Of a DNA stretch of 64,000 nt, positions 34,456 to 42,999 are shown one piece after another. The notes under the pieces were generated by a model, which saw only the letters and a program-made list of their open reading frames with translations, did not search any database and was not told the DNA's origin. Source of the DNA: Mycobacterium aquaticum (GTDB lineage: Bacteria > Actinomycetota > Actinomycetes > Mycobacteriales > Mycobacteriaceae); the NCBI RefSeq assembly GCF_002086485.1, contig NZ_MVHF01000040.1, positions 1 through 64,000 of the forward strand, in the 5' to 3' direction. A program made the position numbers and the translations under genes. Every line of letters starts with the position of its first letter. Positions within the stretch are counted from its first letter, which is position 1.

Positions 34456-35427
34456 CTAGTCGTGCAACGCCGTGCGGAGGGCTTCGACAGCGAGTCGGCG
34501 TGCCACGTTCGCGGCGCGTGTGTCACGGAGGCTGTCCAACAGGAGGAAGTCATGGACCATGCCGGCCACTCGGACGGAGGTCACGTCGACGCCTGCCTCG
34601 CGCAGCTTGTTCGCATACAGCTCGCCTTCGTCGCGCAGCACGTCAGCCTCGTCGGTGATGACCAGTGTTGTCGGTAACCCCTTCAACTGGTCGAGGGTCG
34701 ACTGCAGCGGTGAGGCGTGGTGTTCGAGCCGCTGGGCGAGGTCGGTGGTGTACGCGTCCCAGAACCACTTCATGCCATCGCGCGTGAGGTAGTACCCCTC
34801 GGCGAACTGCAAATACGACGGGGTGTCAAAGTCCGCGTTCGTCACCGGGTACAGCAGGACCTGGGCCTTGAGGTCGATCCCGCCGCGCTCTTTGTTCATC
34901 AGGGCGAAGACCGCAGACATGCAGCCGCCGACCGACTCACCCGTGACCGCGACGCGGGAGACGTCGAGACCGTGTTCAGCGCCGTGCTGCAGGATCCACT
35001 GACCCACTGCGTAGTTCTGCTCGACTTGCGTCGGGTACTTGTGCTCCGGTGCGCGGTCGTAGACGGGGAAGACTCCGGCCGCGCCGGCGCCGACGACCAG
35101 CTCGCGGAACAGGCGATCGTGCGTCTTGTCGTCGCCGAAGACCCAACCCGCACCGTGGATGTACACCACAACGGGAAGCGCCCCCGTCGTGCCCTTCGGA
35201 CGAATGATGCGGGTCCGGACGGTGCCCCACTGTCCGGCGTCTACCTCCACCCACTCTTCGTCAACCTCGGGGCGTGGCACGCCCTCGCCACTCTGCAACT
35301 CAAGGAGAATTTCGCGGCCACGTTCCGGGGGGAGCTCGTAGATCCGCGGGTGCGGATCCGTGGCCTTGGCGAGCGCCGCGGCAGCCGGTTCGAGATACGG
35401 CTCGATGGGGGGAGGCATGTCAGGCAT
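34456..35427 (-). CDS. HSL-family esterase/lipase (alpha/beta hydrolase)
   Basis: The product has 323 residues. The oxyanion motif is VYIHGAGWVFGD (HGAG instead of the classic HGGG), the nucleophile is in VTGESVGGCMSA, the acid in DEADVLRDEGELYA and the histidine in VHDFLLLD. This is the hormone-sensitive-lipase group, like mycobacterial Lip esterases, which hydrolyse short-chain esters. AAAGGAG is placed well before ATG 35427. It lacks a signal peptide. Confidence 0.82.
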   Translation of the reverse strand: MPDMPPPIEPYLEPAAAALAKATDPHPRIYELPPERGREILLELQSGEGVPRPEVDEEWVEVDAGQWGTVRTRIIRPKGTTGALPVVVYIHGAGWVFGDDKTHDRLFRELVVGAGAAGVFPVYDRAPEHKYPTQVEQNYAVGQWILQHGAEHGLDVSRVAVTGESVGGCMSAVFALMNKERGGIDLKAQVLLYPVTNADFDTPSYLQFAEGYYLTRDGMKWFWDAYTTDLAQRLEHHASPLQSTLDQLKGLPTTLVITDEADVLRDEGELYANKLREAGVDVTSVRVAGMVHDFLLLDSLRDTRAANVARRLAVEALRTALHD

Positions 35428-35594
35428 CGGTCTGTCTCCTTTGGTGGGTAAGACGGCAACATTCCACGCTAGTCACGCCGATGGCGGCACCGAAAGTGAA
35501 AAGTGGCCAACAAGTTGTGAGTACCGGCCATGCGCTGCCGTCGCACAAATTGGTGCGAGATGGTTGGGCTTCGGAAGACCAAAGGGAGCGAACC

Positions 35595-35742
35595 ATGTTG
35601 ACGAATTCCTCGACCCACACATTACGGGGCACTCCGTCGTTCCTTGGCGACCTCACGCGTCGGGTGGTCGCCGCGGACCCGGCGAATCGTCTTGAGGTCA
35701 TCAACTCGATGACGGGCGGCGTTCTGGGCGACGTCCCGCGCT
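35595..35742 (+). pseudogene. 5' fragment of a gene, possibly aldehyde dehydrogenase
   Basis: An ATG at 35595 with a strong ribosome site (AAAGGGAG 6 nt upstream) opens a frame reading LTRRVVAADPANRLEVIN then SMTGGVLGDVP. This resembles the start of an aldehyde dehydrogenase, where a substrate-like NPxTGxxLGxVP motif is usual. After about 35742 the sequence switches to an unrelated fragment, so only some 48 residues remain. The family call is tentative. Confidence 0.4.
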
Positions 35743-35854
35743 CGCCTACGCCGAGGAAACCTTCGGCCCGCCGACATGGCTCGATGCCGGCCGCTACGCC
35801 CGGATCGCAACAGCCGCAATGCGACTGCTGCGCCGTATCCCCGGCGTCAAATGA
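35736..35854 (+). pseudogene. 3' fragment of an unidentified oxidoreductase-like gene
   Basis: Beginning right at the end of the previous fragment, a frame reads ALAYAEETFGPPTWLDAGRY and continues RIATAAMRLLRRIPGVK to TGA 35852-35854. The composition and basic helical tail look like a genuine C-terminus, perhaps of a short-chain dehydrogenase, but I cannot confirm the family. It directly abuts a 5' fragment of another gene, so a deletion must have joined them. Confidence 0.35.
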
Positions 35855-35937
35855 CCAAGGCTCTGTTCGTCGTCGCCGCGACCGGACGGCACAGCCGGGG
35901 CCGAACCGTCAAAGCACCGCAGGCACCGGTTCGCTGA
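35851..35937 (+). pseudogene. Short 5' gene fragment overlapping the preceding stop
   Basis: An ATG overlapping the previous stop (ATGA, 35851-35854) opens with MTKALFVVAATG, resembling the first strand of DJ-1/PfpI-type or flavodoxin-like proteins. It then loses coding character and stops after 28 residues. The overlap suggests these were consecutive genes of an operon before decay. Confidence 0.3.
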
Positions 35938-36026
35938 AAGATAGCTGGGCCTAGTCGGCAACCGCACTTGGCCGAAGTCATGAAACCGGCGGAACTGCTA
36001 CTCGGTGAAATCGCCTTCGATGTACG

Positions 36027-36209
36027 TCAACTGACCCGGCCTGACGGGTAGAGGATCAACTTTCCCGTCATCCGGTGGCTTTCACTGAGGCTGACTGCTT
36101 CTTCCAGCCTCGTCAGCGGAAGACGCTGTGCGATATTCACTTCGAGCTGGCCTGCGGCACCCGCCGACATCAATCGTTCTAGACGTCGGCATGTGGGATT
36201 GCCGAGCCT
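36027..36209 (-). pseudogene. C-terminal remnant of a medium-chain dehydrogenase/reductase
   Basis: The minus strand reads LERLMSAGAAGQLEVNIAQR then LPLTRLEEAVSLSESHRMTG and KLILYP before TGA at 36027. This is the C-terminus of a zinc-type or quinone-oxidoreductase-like enzyme (AxAxAHRxxxSGKxVL pattern). Upstream there is a stop and no further homology, so about 50 residues of a 330-residue enzyme survive. Local GC content is lower than around it. Confidence 0.55.
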
Positions 36210-36339
36210 ACAATCGCAATTGTGGAGCGAGGACTATCTGGCAATCGGCTGGATTGAGACCGATGCTCTGAACGTTCCCCCGCACTTCGCTTGCTTTCGG
36301 CTGCGGCGTAGGCAGTTCGATCAGTTCTAGCTGTTCACC

Positions 36340-36658
36340 TGTAGCCCAACTGCGCTGCGCCATCGCCTTCATTCCCGAGCGCCTCGCTGCGTTCCTCGTC
36401 TCCAGTCGTGCGATCGACAGCGACCTTGGCGCACGAACCCTGGCTGACCGGCTGGCGGTGTTGGCGCAACCCGTTCATTTCATCTACGGTGCCCGCGATC
36501 AGCGCGTCGACCCCGCGGCATTCGCCACGCTCGGTGAAGTCTGCGGCATCAAGGTAACCGCGCTGGCCGAGGTGGGCCATACCCCGATCTGGGATCAACC
36601 GGAGGCCGTGGCGGCCGCGATATTTCAACCTTGCGCAGGCCTACGCCGAGGCCAGTGA
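36340..36658 (+). pseudogene. C-terminal remnant of an alpha/beta hydrolase
   Basis: A plus-strand frame reads IPERLAAFLVSSRAID, RTLADRLAVLAQPVHFIYGA, RDQRVDPAAFATL and VTALAEVGHTPIWDQPEAVA. It contains the acid (GARDQRVD) and the catalytic histidine (GHTPIWDQP) of an alpha/beta hydrolase, but no nucleophile elbow. It runs to 36658 and overlaps the tail of the convergent FAD enzyme gene. The N-terminal two thirds are missing. Confidence 0.6.
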
Positions 36659-38026
36659 TTCGGGCCGCCCCGCGACAGCGTGCGCCTGCCGGTGCCGACT
36701 GGCCTTCACCACGCGTCCGACAAAACCAGGCCGCAGCAGTCGCGTGGGGCCGTCGATCATGCCGACCACTCGCAAAAACTGTTGGGCGACATCAGGATCC
36801 GTTTCGGCGGCGGTCATCACCTTCTCCAGGTAACCGTTGCTGATCCGCATCGACAGTGGCCGCGACCCGGCCACCTCGGGCAGCGCCAGATCCGAGCCCA
36901 CCGCCGTCTGCCAGGCCACCCGTACCTTCTTCGCGCCGGCCCGGTAGAAACGCCGGGGCAGATTCCGGGTGCCGCGACTCAGGCAGTCGCGCAGCACCAG
37001 GGCCTCGACGGCCGCGATCGTCATACCCTGCCCGTAGATCGGGTTGAAGCTGCACACCGCATCACCGCATACCAGCAATCCGTCCGGAACCCGGTGCATG
37101 GTGTCGTAGCGGCGCCACCGGTTGGAGGGCACCCGGTAATGGACCACGTCCCCGAGTGGTTCCGCGTTCCGAACCGCGTCGAGCAGCGCCGCGGGCGCGA
37201 AATCCTCGATGAATTGCAGCATCTCGGCCAGTTGCCGCGGGGGTTCCAGGCCGGCCATCCCGCCGACGGCGAACATCCAGGTGTCGTTCTCGTATCCGAT
37301 CAGACCCAGCATCCTCGGACGGCCCGCCACCGGCATCACCGCCGTGAAGTACTGCGCCACCACACCTTTCGGAATACGTAGCAGCTGCGCGGCATAAGCA
37401 AGCTGAACCATCAGCTCGTTCTGGCGCGGCCGTCCAAAACCCAACTCTTCCAAGAAAACCGGGGTTCGGGATCCGCGCCCCGTCGCGTCGACCACGAGAT
37501 CGGCTGTGAGCGCCGACTCACGTCCGGCGCTCCGGCAGGTGACCCGCGCGCCGGTGACGCGGTCCCGCGCAGACGTCGCGGTGAGCGCGAGCAGATCGTG
37601 ACCGTCCAGGGTCGTGACGATGGCGATGTCGCGCACCCGCCGACGCACGTCGCGTTCCAGCAGCGGCCGACTGGGGTACTGCATGGTGATCGGGTCGAGG
37701 ACCGATTTTCCGGACCGCACCATCTGGTGCCCGCCGATCGAGATGGACAACTTGGAGAAATCGCCGTCGCACCAACTCGGAACGCCTTCGGCAGCCAGGT
37801 CATCGAGAAAGGACGGGAACAACTCGTCGAGGATCTGCGCTCCCCGCGCGGAGAGCGCATGGATGAGCCTGCCCTGCGGAACCCCACGCCGATGCACGGG
37901 GTCATCGCCCAGCTCGTCGCGCTCGACGATGGTGACAGTCTCGTAAAAATCGGAAAGCACCCGCGCGGCCAGCAGGCCCGCCATGCTGCCTCCGAGAACC
38001 AATGCGTGATCGCCGAGATTTTCCAT
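36641..38026 (-). CDS. FAD-dependent oxidoreductase (PHBH/geranylgeranyl-reductase-like)
   Basis: The product has 461 residues. The FAD motif ALVLGGSMAGLLAARVLSD, VVDATGRGSRTPVFLEELG and the GDAVCSFNPIYGQGMTIAAV segment (GD motif) define a group 1 flavin monooxygenase/halogenase-like fold. Several actinobacterial relatives are annotated as 2-polyprenyl-6-methoxyphenol hydroxylase-like. ATG 38026 was chosen because AGGGG lies 6 nt upstream. It is divergent from the AhpD-like gene, and the two could be co-regulated. Confidence 0.75.
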   Translation of the reverse strand: MENLGDHALVLGGSMAGLLAARVLSDFYETVTIVERDELGDDPVHRRGVPQGRLIHALSARGAQILDELFPSFLDDLAAEGVPSWCDGDFSKLSISIGGHQMVRSGKSVLDPITMQYPSRPLLERDVRRRVRDIAIVTTLDGHDLLALTATSARDRVTGARVTCRSAGRESALTADLVVDATGRGSRTPVFLEELGFGRPRQNELMVQLAYAAQLLRIPKGVVAQYFTAVMPVAGRPRMLGLIGYENDTWMFAVGGMAGLEPPRQLAEMLQFIEDFAPAALLDAVRNAEPLGDVVHYRVPSNRWRRYDTMHRVPDGLLVCGDAVCSFNPIYGQGMTIAAVEALVLRDCLSRGTRNLPRRFYRAGAKKVRVAWQTAVGSDLALPEVAGSRPLSMRISNGYLEKVMTAAETDPDVAQQFLRVVGMIDGPTRLLRPGFVGRVVKASRHRQAHAVAGRPESLASA

Positions 38027-38183
38027 GGGATACCCCTGGTGAGCTGGACGAATGGGCCCCTGGAATTGTCCGGCGCACAGGCGGTGGCGCAATAGAGTAG
38101 CCCGCTACCTCACTGGTCGATGTCACATACCGCCGAGTCGCGGTGTCTAGAGGACGTAAGCCCGATCGACGAAGGAGCGCACC

Positions 38184-38669
38184 ATGGATGCCCGACTGAA
38201 CATCTTCGAAAACGCGACCGCCGCCAAGATGATCAAGCACGTCACCTCGGCAGGCAAAGTCGTCACGACCTCGACTTTGCCTGAGGCAACACAACAATTG
38301 GTGGCCTTGCGGATCAGCCAGATCAACGGCTGCGCGTTCTGCACCGACATGCACACCAAGGACGCCACGCTCGCCGGGGAGAGCCCGACCCGGCTTCACC
38401 TGGTGGCGGTCTGGCGGGAGGCCACGGTCTTCACCGAAGCCGAACGCGCCGCATTGGAATTGGCCGAGCAGGGCACTCGCATCGCCGACGCAGCAGGCGG
38501 CGTGTCCGATGAGGTCTGGGCGAATGCCGTCAAACACTACGACGAGGACCAACTCGTCGCGTTGGTGTGCCTCATCGCGTTCATGAACACCGTGAACCGG
38601 CTCAACGTCATCATCCAGCAGCCGGCAGGCGACTACCAGCCCGGACAATTCGCCGCGCAGGCGTCCTAG
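38184..38669 (+). CDS. AhpD-like carboxymuconolactone decarboxylase-family protein
   Basis: The product has 161 residues. The redox motif is INGCAFCTDMHTKDA, with Cys50 and Cys53 spaced CxxC and a nearby histidine, as in AhpD alkylhydroperoxidase-like proteins. GAAGGAG precedes the ATG by 7 nt. It probably reduces peroxides or acts as a thiol-disulphide partner; no partner peroxiredoxin is encoded nearby. Its TAG touches the complementary stop of the next gene with no space (CTAGCTAG). Confidence 0.8.
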   Translation: MDARLNIFENATAAKMIKHVTSAGKVVTTSTLPEATQQLVALRISQINGCAFCTDMHTKDATLAGESPTRLHLVAVWREATVFTEAERAALELAEQGTRIADAAGGVSDEVWANAVKHYDEDQLVALVCLIAFMNTVNRLNVIIQQPAGDYQPGQFAAQAS

Positions 38670-39113
38670 CTAGCCGCCTTTCTTGACCTTCAACACCTGC
38701 TTGCGCAGGCCGTCGGTGGCGGTTTCGGTGCCGCCCTTCATGGCCCGCTTGAGAATGAAGCCCGGCAGCGGCACGGCCAGATCGATGGTGATGTCGAACT
38801 TGACCCTGGTCTTGTCGCCGTCGGGCGTCAGGGTGTAGCTGGCGTCCTGCTTCTTGAGCTGCGTGGCCCGGATCAGCGTCCAGCTCACCTTGTTCTCGGC
38901 CCAGGTGTATTCGATCACCTGGGTGTCGGTGATCCCGGCGGCCTTGATCGTCATCTTGACCCGACGCGGCCTGCCGTCCTCGTAGGTGTCCATGACCTCA
39001 GCGCTCTGGTACTGCGGAGACCAGGACGGGGTTGCGTCGATGTCGGCGACGACGTCGAGGATCTCCTGCGGGGTCGCTTCGATCACTACTTCGCGGGAAT
39101 CGCTGGTTGCCAT
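38670..39113 (-). CDS. SRPBCC-family protein (Rv0854-like)
   Basis: The product has 147 residues, of the same length and layout as the protein at 28172-28615: REVVIEATPQEILDVVADID, then SWSPQYQSAEVMDTYEDGRP, and a C-terminal basic helix. It belongs to the group represented by Rv0854, Rv0856 and Rv0857. In this window it is separated from the others by about 10 kb, partly through inserted genes and gene fragments. It likely binds a hydrophobic ligand, not identified. Confidence 0.75.
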   Translation of the reverse strand: MATSDSREVVIEATPQEILDVVADIDATPSWSPQYQSAEVMDTYEDGRPRRVKMTIKAAGITDTQVIEYTWAENKVSWTLIRATQLKKQDASYTLTPDGDKTRVKFDITIDLAVPLPGFILKRAMKGGTETATDGLRKQVLKVKKGG

Positions 39114-39132
39114 GCGGGGAGGGTACTCGGAC

Positions 39133-39138
39133 TACGCT
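39133..39138 (+). promoter_or_regulatory. Putative leaderless -10 box of the zinc-finger gene
   Basis: TACGCT (TANNNT) is followed by 7 nt and ATG 39146, with no ribosome site; a leaderless transcript is likely. Confidence 0.45.
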
Positions 39139-39145
39139 CGCCGAC

Positions 39146-39493
39146 ATGACCAGTGCCGTAGATCCGACCGTGCCGCCCAGTGGCGCCGGATGTGTGGAAT
39201 GCGATGCAGCGGGCGGTTGGTGGGTGCACCTGCGTCGGTGTGCGGCGTGCGGACACATCGGATGCTGCGACGATTCGCTCTCGCGCCACGCGTCGGCGCA
39301 CTGGCAGGCGACCGGTCACCCAATCATCCGCTCATTCGAGCCGGGCGAGGACTGGTTCTGGGATTACTCGTCCAATCGGTACTACGACGGCCCTGAACTC
39401 GCCCCGCCCGAAAACCACCCCACCGACCAGCCCGTGCCAGGGCCCCAGGGCCGCGTGCCCGCCGATTGGGTGCAACAGCTGCGCGCCCGCTAG
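39146..39493 (+). CDS. UBP-type zinc-finger protein
   Basis: The product has 115 residues. Zinc ligands of a UBP (ZnF-UBP/BUZ) finger are visible: Cys16 and Cys19 (GCVECD), Cys32/Cys35 (RCAACGHIGCC) with Cys40, and His48, His52 and His58 in SRHASAHWQATGHPII. In eukaryotes this finger binds ubiquitin C-termini; its role in actinobacteria is unknown. The protein consists of little else. It is divergent from the SRPBCC gene. Confidence 0.78.
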   Translation: MTSAVDPTVPPSGAGCVECDAAGGWWVHLRRCAACGHIGCCDDSLSRHASAHWQATGHPIIRSFEPGEDWFWDYSSNRYYDGPELAPPENHPTDQPVPGPQGRVPADWVQQLRAR

Positions 39494-39501
39494 GACATGC
39501 A

Positions 39502-39720
39502 TCACTGAAATCGCTTGCCGCACAGGCATTTCACAGCCGACGACGGATGCTCGGTGAGTCCGGCGGGCAACTCTGCCACGGTCGGATCGGTCCAGGCGAG
39601 CTCACAACCGACGCACCGCAAATCGGCTCGACGCAGTGCGTCAACGGTTATGGTGCGGAGGGTTTGCCCGCGCTCCCGGAGATATGCTTGCAGCTGGGCC
39701 GGCGTCTCGGATGAATCGAG
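39502..39720 (-). CDS. Possible small zinc-ribbon protein, start unclear
   Basis: A minus-strand frame ending at TGA 39502 reads AQLQAYLRERGQTLRTITVD, LRCVGCELAW and VKCLCGKRF, with CxxC and CxC pairs that could hold zinc. It contains no ATG or GTG before the frame runs under the start of the pknK-like gene on the other strand (39727). Third-position GC is lower than in neighbouring genes. It may be a real small protein with an unusual start, a remnant, or chance. Confidence 0.3.
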   Translation of the reverse strand, partial: LDSSETPAQLQAYLRERGQTLRTITVDALRRADLRCVGCELAWTDPTVAELPAGLTEHPSSAVKCLCGKRFQ

Positions 39721-39726
39721 GTAACG

Positions 39727-42700
39727 ATGGCCGATGTCGATCCGTTCGCGACGCAGCACGATGTTTCGGGCTCCGTCACGGCAGATCTGGCAGCGGCCGG
39801 ATTCGAAGACGCCGTCGAGATCGGCCGCGGTGGTTTCGGCGTCGTCTACCGGTGCACCCAGCCCTCGCTTGACCGCACCGTAGCGGTCAAGGTCCTCACG
39901 GCCGACCTCGACGAGGAGAACTGTGCGCGGTTCTACCGCGAGCAGCGTGCGGTCGGCCGGATGACGGGACATCCCAACATCGTTTACGTCCTCGAGGTGG
40001 GCACCACCGACAACGGCCATCCCTACCTCGTCATGCCGTACCACCCCCGGGACTCGCTGCACTCGCGGATCCGCGGGCATGGTCCACTTCCGCTCAAAGA
40101 TGTGTTGCGGCTCGGGGTGAAACTGGCCGGCGCCCTCGAGACCGCGCACCGCCTGGGCATCGTGCACCGCGACGTCAAGCCGGGAAACGTCCTGCTCACC
40201 GATTACGGCGAGCCTGCACTGACCGACTTCGGCATCGCACACGTCTCGGGAGGGTTCGAGACCGCGAGCGGAGTCGTGACAGGCTCGCCGGCCTTCGCCG
40301 CACCGGAGACCATCCTGGGCCATCCGCCAACCCCGGCCGCAGACGTCTACGGCCTCGGCGCGACGTTGTTCGCAGCGCTCACCGGTCACGCCGCCTACGA
40401 GCGGCGCAGCGGCGAACAAGTGGTGGCCCAATTCATGAGGATCACCAACGAGCCCGTTCCGAACCTCCGGGAGCACGGGATTCCCGAGGATGTCAGCGCG
40501 ATCATCGAACACGCGATGTCCGCCGACCCGGACCGCCGGCCATCGGCTGCGGAGCTGGGCCACGAGCTGCGTGAGGCCCAGCGTCAGCACAGCTTCGCGG
40601 TCGACGAGCTGCCTGTGCAGGCCGAATTGGGGACGGCTGGGTCGGATACGACGTGGGCAGCCGAGTCGCCGTCGGGTGCCCGCCCCAAGGGAAATCTCCC
40701 GGCGGAACTGACGAATTTCATCGGACGTCGACGTGCCATCGCCAAGATCAAGCGGCTGCTCTCGACATCGCGGCTAGTCACTCTCACCGGCGTCGGCGGT
40801 GCAGGCAAGACCCGGCTGGCGCAGCGGGTCGCCGCGGATCTGCAACGCACATTCCCCGACGGGGTGTGGTTCGTCGAATTGGCGGAGCTCAAGGACGAGG
40901 CCCTGCTCGCGCAGACCATCGCGAGCACGCTCGGGCTGCACAACCGCAGCGGGCGATTGCCCACACCGGCCTTGGTCGAGTACCTGTCGGACAGAAACCT
41001 GTTGCTCGTGCTGGACAACTGCGAGCACCTGCGCGACGCCTGCGCGGTGATCGCCGAGGCGGTGCTGCACGGCGCCGCCGGGGTGCGCATCCTCGCCACC
41101 AGCAGGCAGGCCCTCGGGTTGACCGGGGAACACATCTTCCAGATCCCGACGATGTCCATGCCCGACGAGGCGCGGCTGCCACCGGAGGCGCTCGGCCAAT
41201 ACGAGGCGGTGACCCTGTTCGTCGACCGGGCGACCGCGGTGCAGCCGGAATTCGCGCTCACCGAGGGCAACGCCGAGACGATCTCGCGCATCTGCCAACG
41301 GCTGGACGGCATCCCACTGGCCATCGAACTGACGGCGGTGCGGCTACGCGCCCTGTCCCCCACGGAGATCCTGCACCGGCTCGAGGACCGCTTCCGGCTG
41401 CTCACCGGCGGCAGCCCCAGGGTGCTGCCCCGGCATCAAACGCTGCGGGCGTCGCTCGAGTGGAGCCATACACTGTGCTCGGAACAGGAGAGGCTGCTGT
41501 GGGCGCGGCTGTCGGTGTTCTCGGGCGGATTCACCTTGTCCGCGGCGGAATCGATCTGCTCGAGCGACGAGCTCGACGAGTGGGACGTGCTCGGTCTGCT
41601 GGAGACGCTGGTGGACAAGTCGATCGTGATCGCCGAACAGGTCGGCGATCACCAGCGGTACCGATTGCTGGAGACCATCCGCCAGTACGGACTGGAACGG
41701 CTGCGTGCCGACGGCGGCGAACGGGCGCAGCGCAGACGCCACCGAGACTACTTCGCCGACCTCGTCGAACAGGCCCGCGCGAACTGGCTGGGCCCCGAGC
41801 AGGCGCGGCGGCTCAGTGCGCTGCAGCACGAACACGGCAACCTCCGTGCCGCGCTCGAGTTCTGCTTCACAGAACCGGACGAGGCCGCACCCGGCCTGCA
41901 GCTGGCCAGCGCGTTGTGGTTCTTCTGGATCGCGACCGGGTTGACCAGCGAAGGCCGCCGCTGGCTGGAACGTGGGCTCGGACTGGACAAGCAGCCCAGC
42001 GAGATTCGGGCCCGGGCGCTGTGGGTCGCCGGGTACCTGTGCACGCTCGAAGAGAACATCGCCGCAGCCGGGGCGCTGCTGCAGGAGTGCGTGCCGCTCG
42101 CCGAGCAGCTCGGCGACGCCGATGCGGCCGCGTGGGCCGTGCAGCTGCACGGTATGACGAAGATGTCCCAGGGCGACCTGCCGGCCGCGCGGCGCCTGCT
42201 CGCCGAGGCGCTTGACCTGCATCGCGCCACCGGCAGCAGGCTCGGCACCCTCGACACCAGCTTCTACCTGGTCGGTGTCACCGCGTTGCTCGGCGATACG
42301 GAGCCGGCCATGCAGGTCTGCACCGACGCCGTCGCGTTGTGCGACGCCCTAGGCGAGCGCTGGCTGAAGTCGTACATGCTGTGGGACCGCGCGCTGGTCG
42401 CGTGGCTGCACGGCGACGTCGCAGGGGCGGCCGACTCGGCGCGAGACAGCATGCGGCTGGCCCGTGAGTTCAGTGAGCAGTGGGTCATCGCGTTCTGCCT
42501 GGAGATCCTGGCCTGGGCTGCCGGTGGCGAACCGGTGCCCGAGCGCGCGGCCCGGCTGTTCGGCGCGGCCGACCGGTTGTGGCGGCGGACCGGAGCACCG
42601 CTGTTCGGCATGCGCCACCTGGTCTCGGTGCACGAACAGCAGCAGGAGCGGGTCCAGAAAGCACTGGGGCGCAAGGCATACGACGCGGAGTTCGGGCGCG

Positions 42701-42996
42701 GCCACCAGATGCACACCGACGCCGCGATCCGGTACGCACTCGACGAACGCGCGCCATCGACAGCCGCGAAAACCTCACCGCGGCCGGACAGTGCGCTGAC
42801 CCGTCGGGAAAACGAGGTCGCCGCCCTGATCGCCGAGGGCAAGACCAACAAGGAGATCGCCGCGAAGCTGTTGATCGCGCGCCGCACCGTAGAGGCCCAT
42901 ATCGAGCATATTCTCGGCAAGCTGGGCTTCATCTCCCGTACCCAGATCGCGGTCTGGTTCGTCGAGCAGCGTGAGAAGAGTTCCGAGGCACCCTGA
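39727..42996 (+). CDS. pknK: PknK-type serine/threonine kinase with ATPase and LuxR domains
   Basis: The product has 1089 residues. The N-terminal kinase has the glycine loop EIGRGGFGVVY (31-41), the ATP lysine in VAVK (Lys55), HRDVKPGN (147-154) and DFG (167-169), so it should be active. An ATPase domain follows with Walker A GVGGAGKT (355-362), then helical repeats, and a C-terminal LuxR helix-turn-helix (LTRRENEVAALIAEGKTNKE). This layout is that of mycobacterial PknK, which tunes transcription and translation. GAGG lies 5 nt before the ATG. Several PknK-like paralogues occur in fast growers, so orthology to Rv3080c is not certain. Confidence 0.85.
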   Translation: MADVDPFATQHDVSGSVTADLAAAGFEDAVEIGRGGFGVVYRCTQPSLDRTVAVKVLTADLDEENCARFYREQRAVGRMTGHPNIVYVLEVGTTDNGHPYLVMPYHPRDSLHSRIRGHGPLPLKDVLRLGVKLAGALETAHRLGIVHRDVKPGNVLLTDYGEPALTDFGIAHVSGGFETASGVVTGSPAFAAPETILGHPPTPAADVYGLGATLFAALTGHAAYERRSGEQVVAQFMRITNEPVPNLREHGIPEDVSAIIEHAMSADPDRRPSAAELGHELREAQRQHSFAVDELPVQAELGTAGSDTTWAAESPSGARPKGNLPAELTNFIGRRRAIAKIKRLLSTSRLVTLTGVGGAGKTRLAQRVAADLQRTFPDGVWFVELAELKDEALLAQTIASTLGLHNRSGRLPTPALVEYLSDRNLLLVLDNCEHLRDACAVIAEAVLHGAAGVRILATSRQALGLTGEHIFQIPTMSMPDEARLPPEALGQYEAVTLFVDRATAVQPEFALTEGNAETISRICQRLDGIPLAIELTAVRLRALSPTEILHRLEDRFRLLTGGSPRVLPRHQTLRASLEWSHTLCSEQERLLWARLSVFSGGFTLSAAESICSSDELDEWDVLGLLETLVDKSIVIAEQVGDHQRYRLLETIRQYGLERLRADGGERAQRRRHRDYFADLVEQARANWLGPEQARRLSALQHEHGNLRAALEFCFTEPDEAAPGLQLASALWFFWIATGLTSEGRRWLERGLGLDKQPSEIRARALWVAGYLCTLEENIAAAGALLQECVPLAEQLGDADAAAWAVQLHGMTKMSQGDLPAARRLLAEALDLHRATGSRLGTLDTSFYLVGVTALLGDTEPAMQVCTDAVALCDALGERWLKSYMLWDRALVAWLHGDVAGAADSARDSMRLAREFSEQWVIAFCLEILAWAAGGEPVPERAARLFGAADRLWRRTGAPLFGMRHLVSVHEQQQERVQKALGRKAYDAEFGRGHQMHTDAAIRYALDERAPSTAAKTSPRPDSALTRRENEVAALIAEGKTNKEIAAKLLIARRTVEAHIEHILGKLGFISRTQIAVWFVEQREKSSEAP

Positions 42997-42999
42997 GCG

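Noticed and set aside
38097..38108. GTAGC-CC-GCTAC between the FAD enzyme and the AhpD-like gene as an operator
   Set aside because: Five-base arms are too short to distinguish from chance in a 157-bp gap, and no regulator is adjacent.
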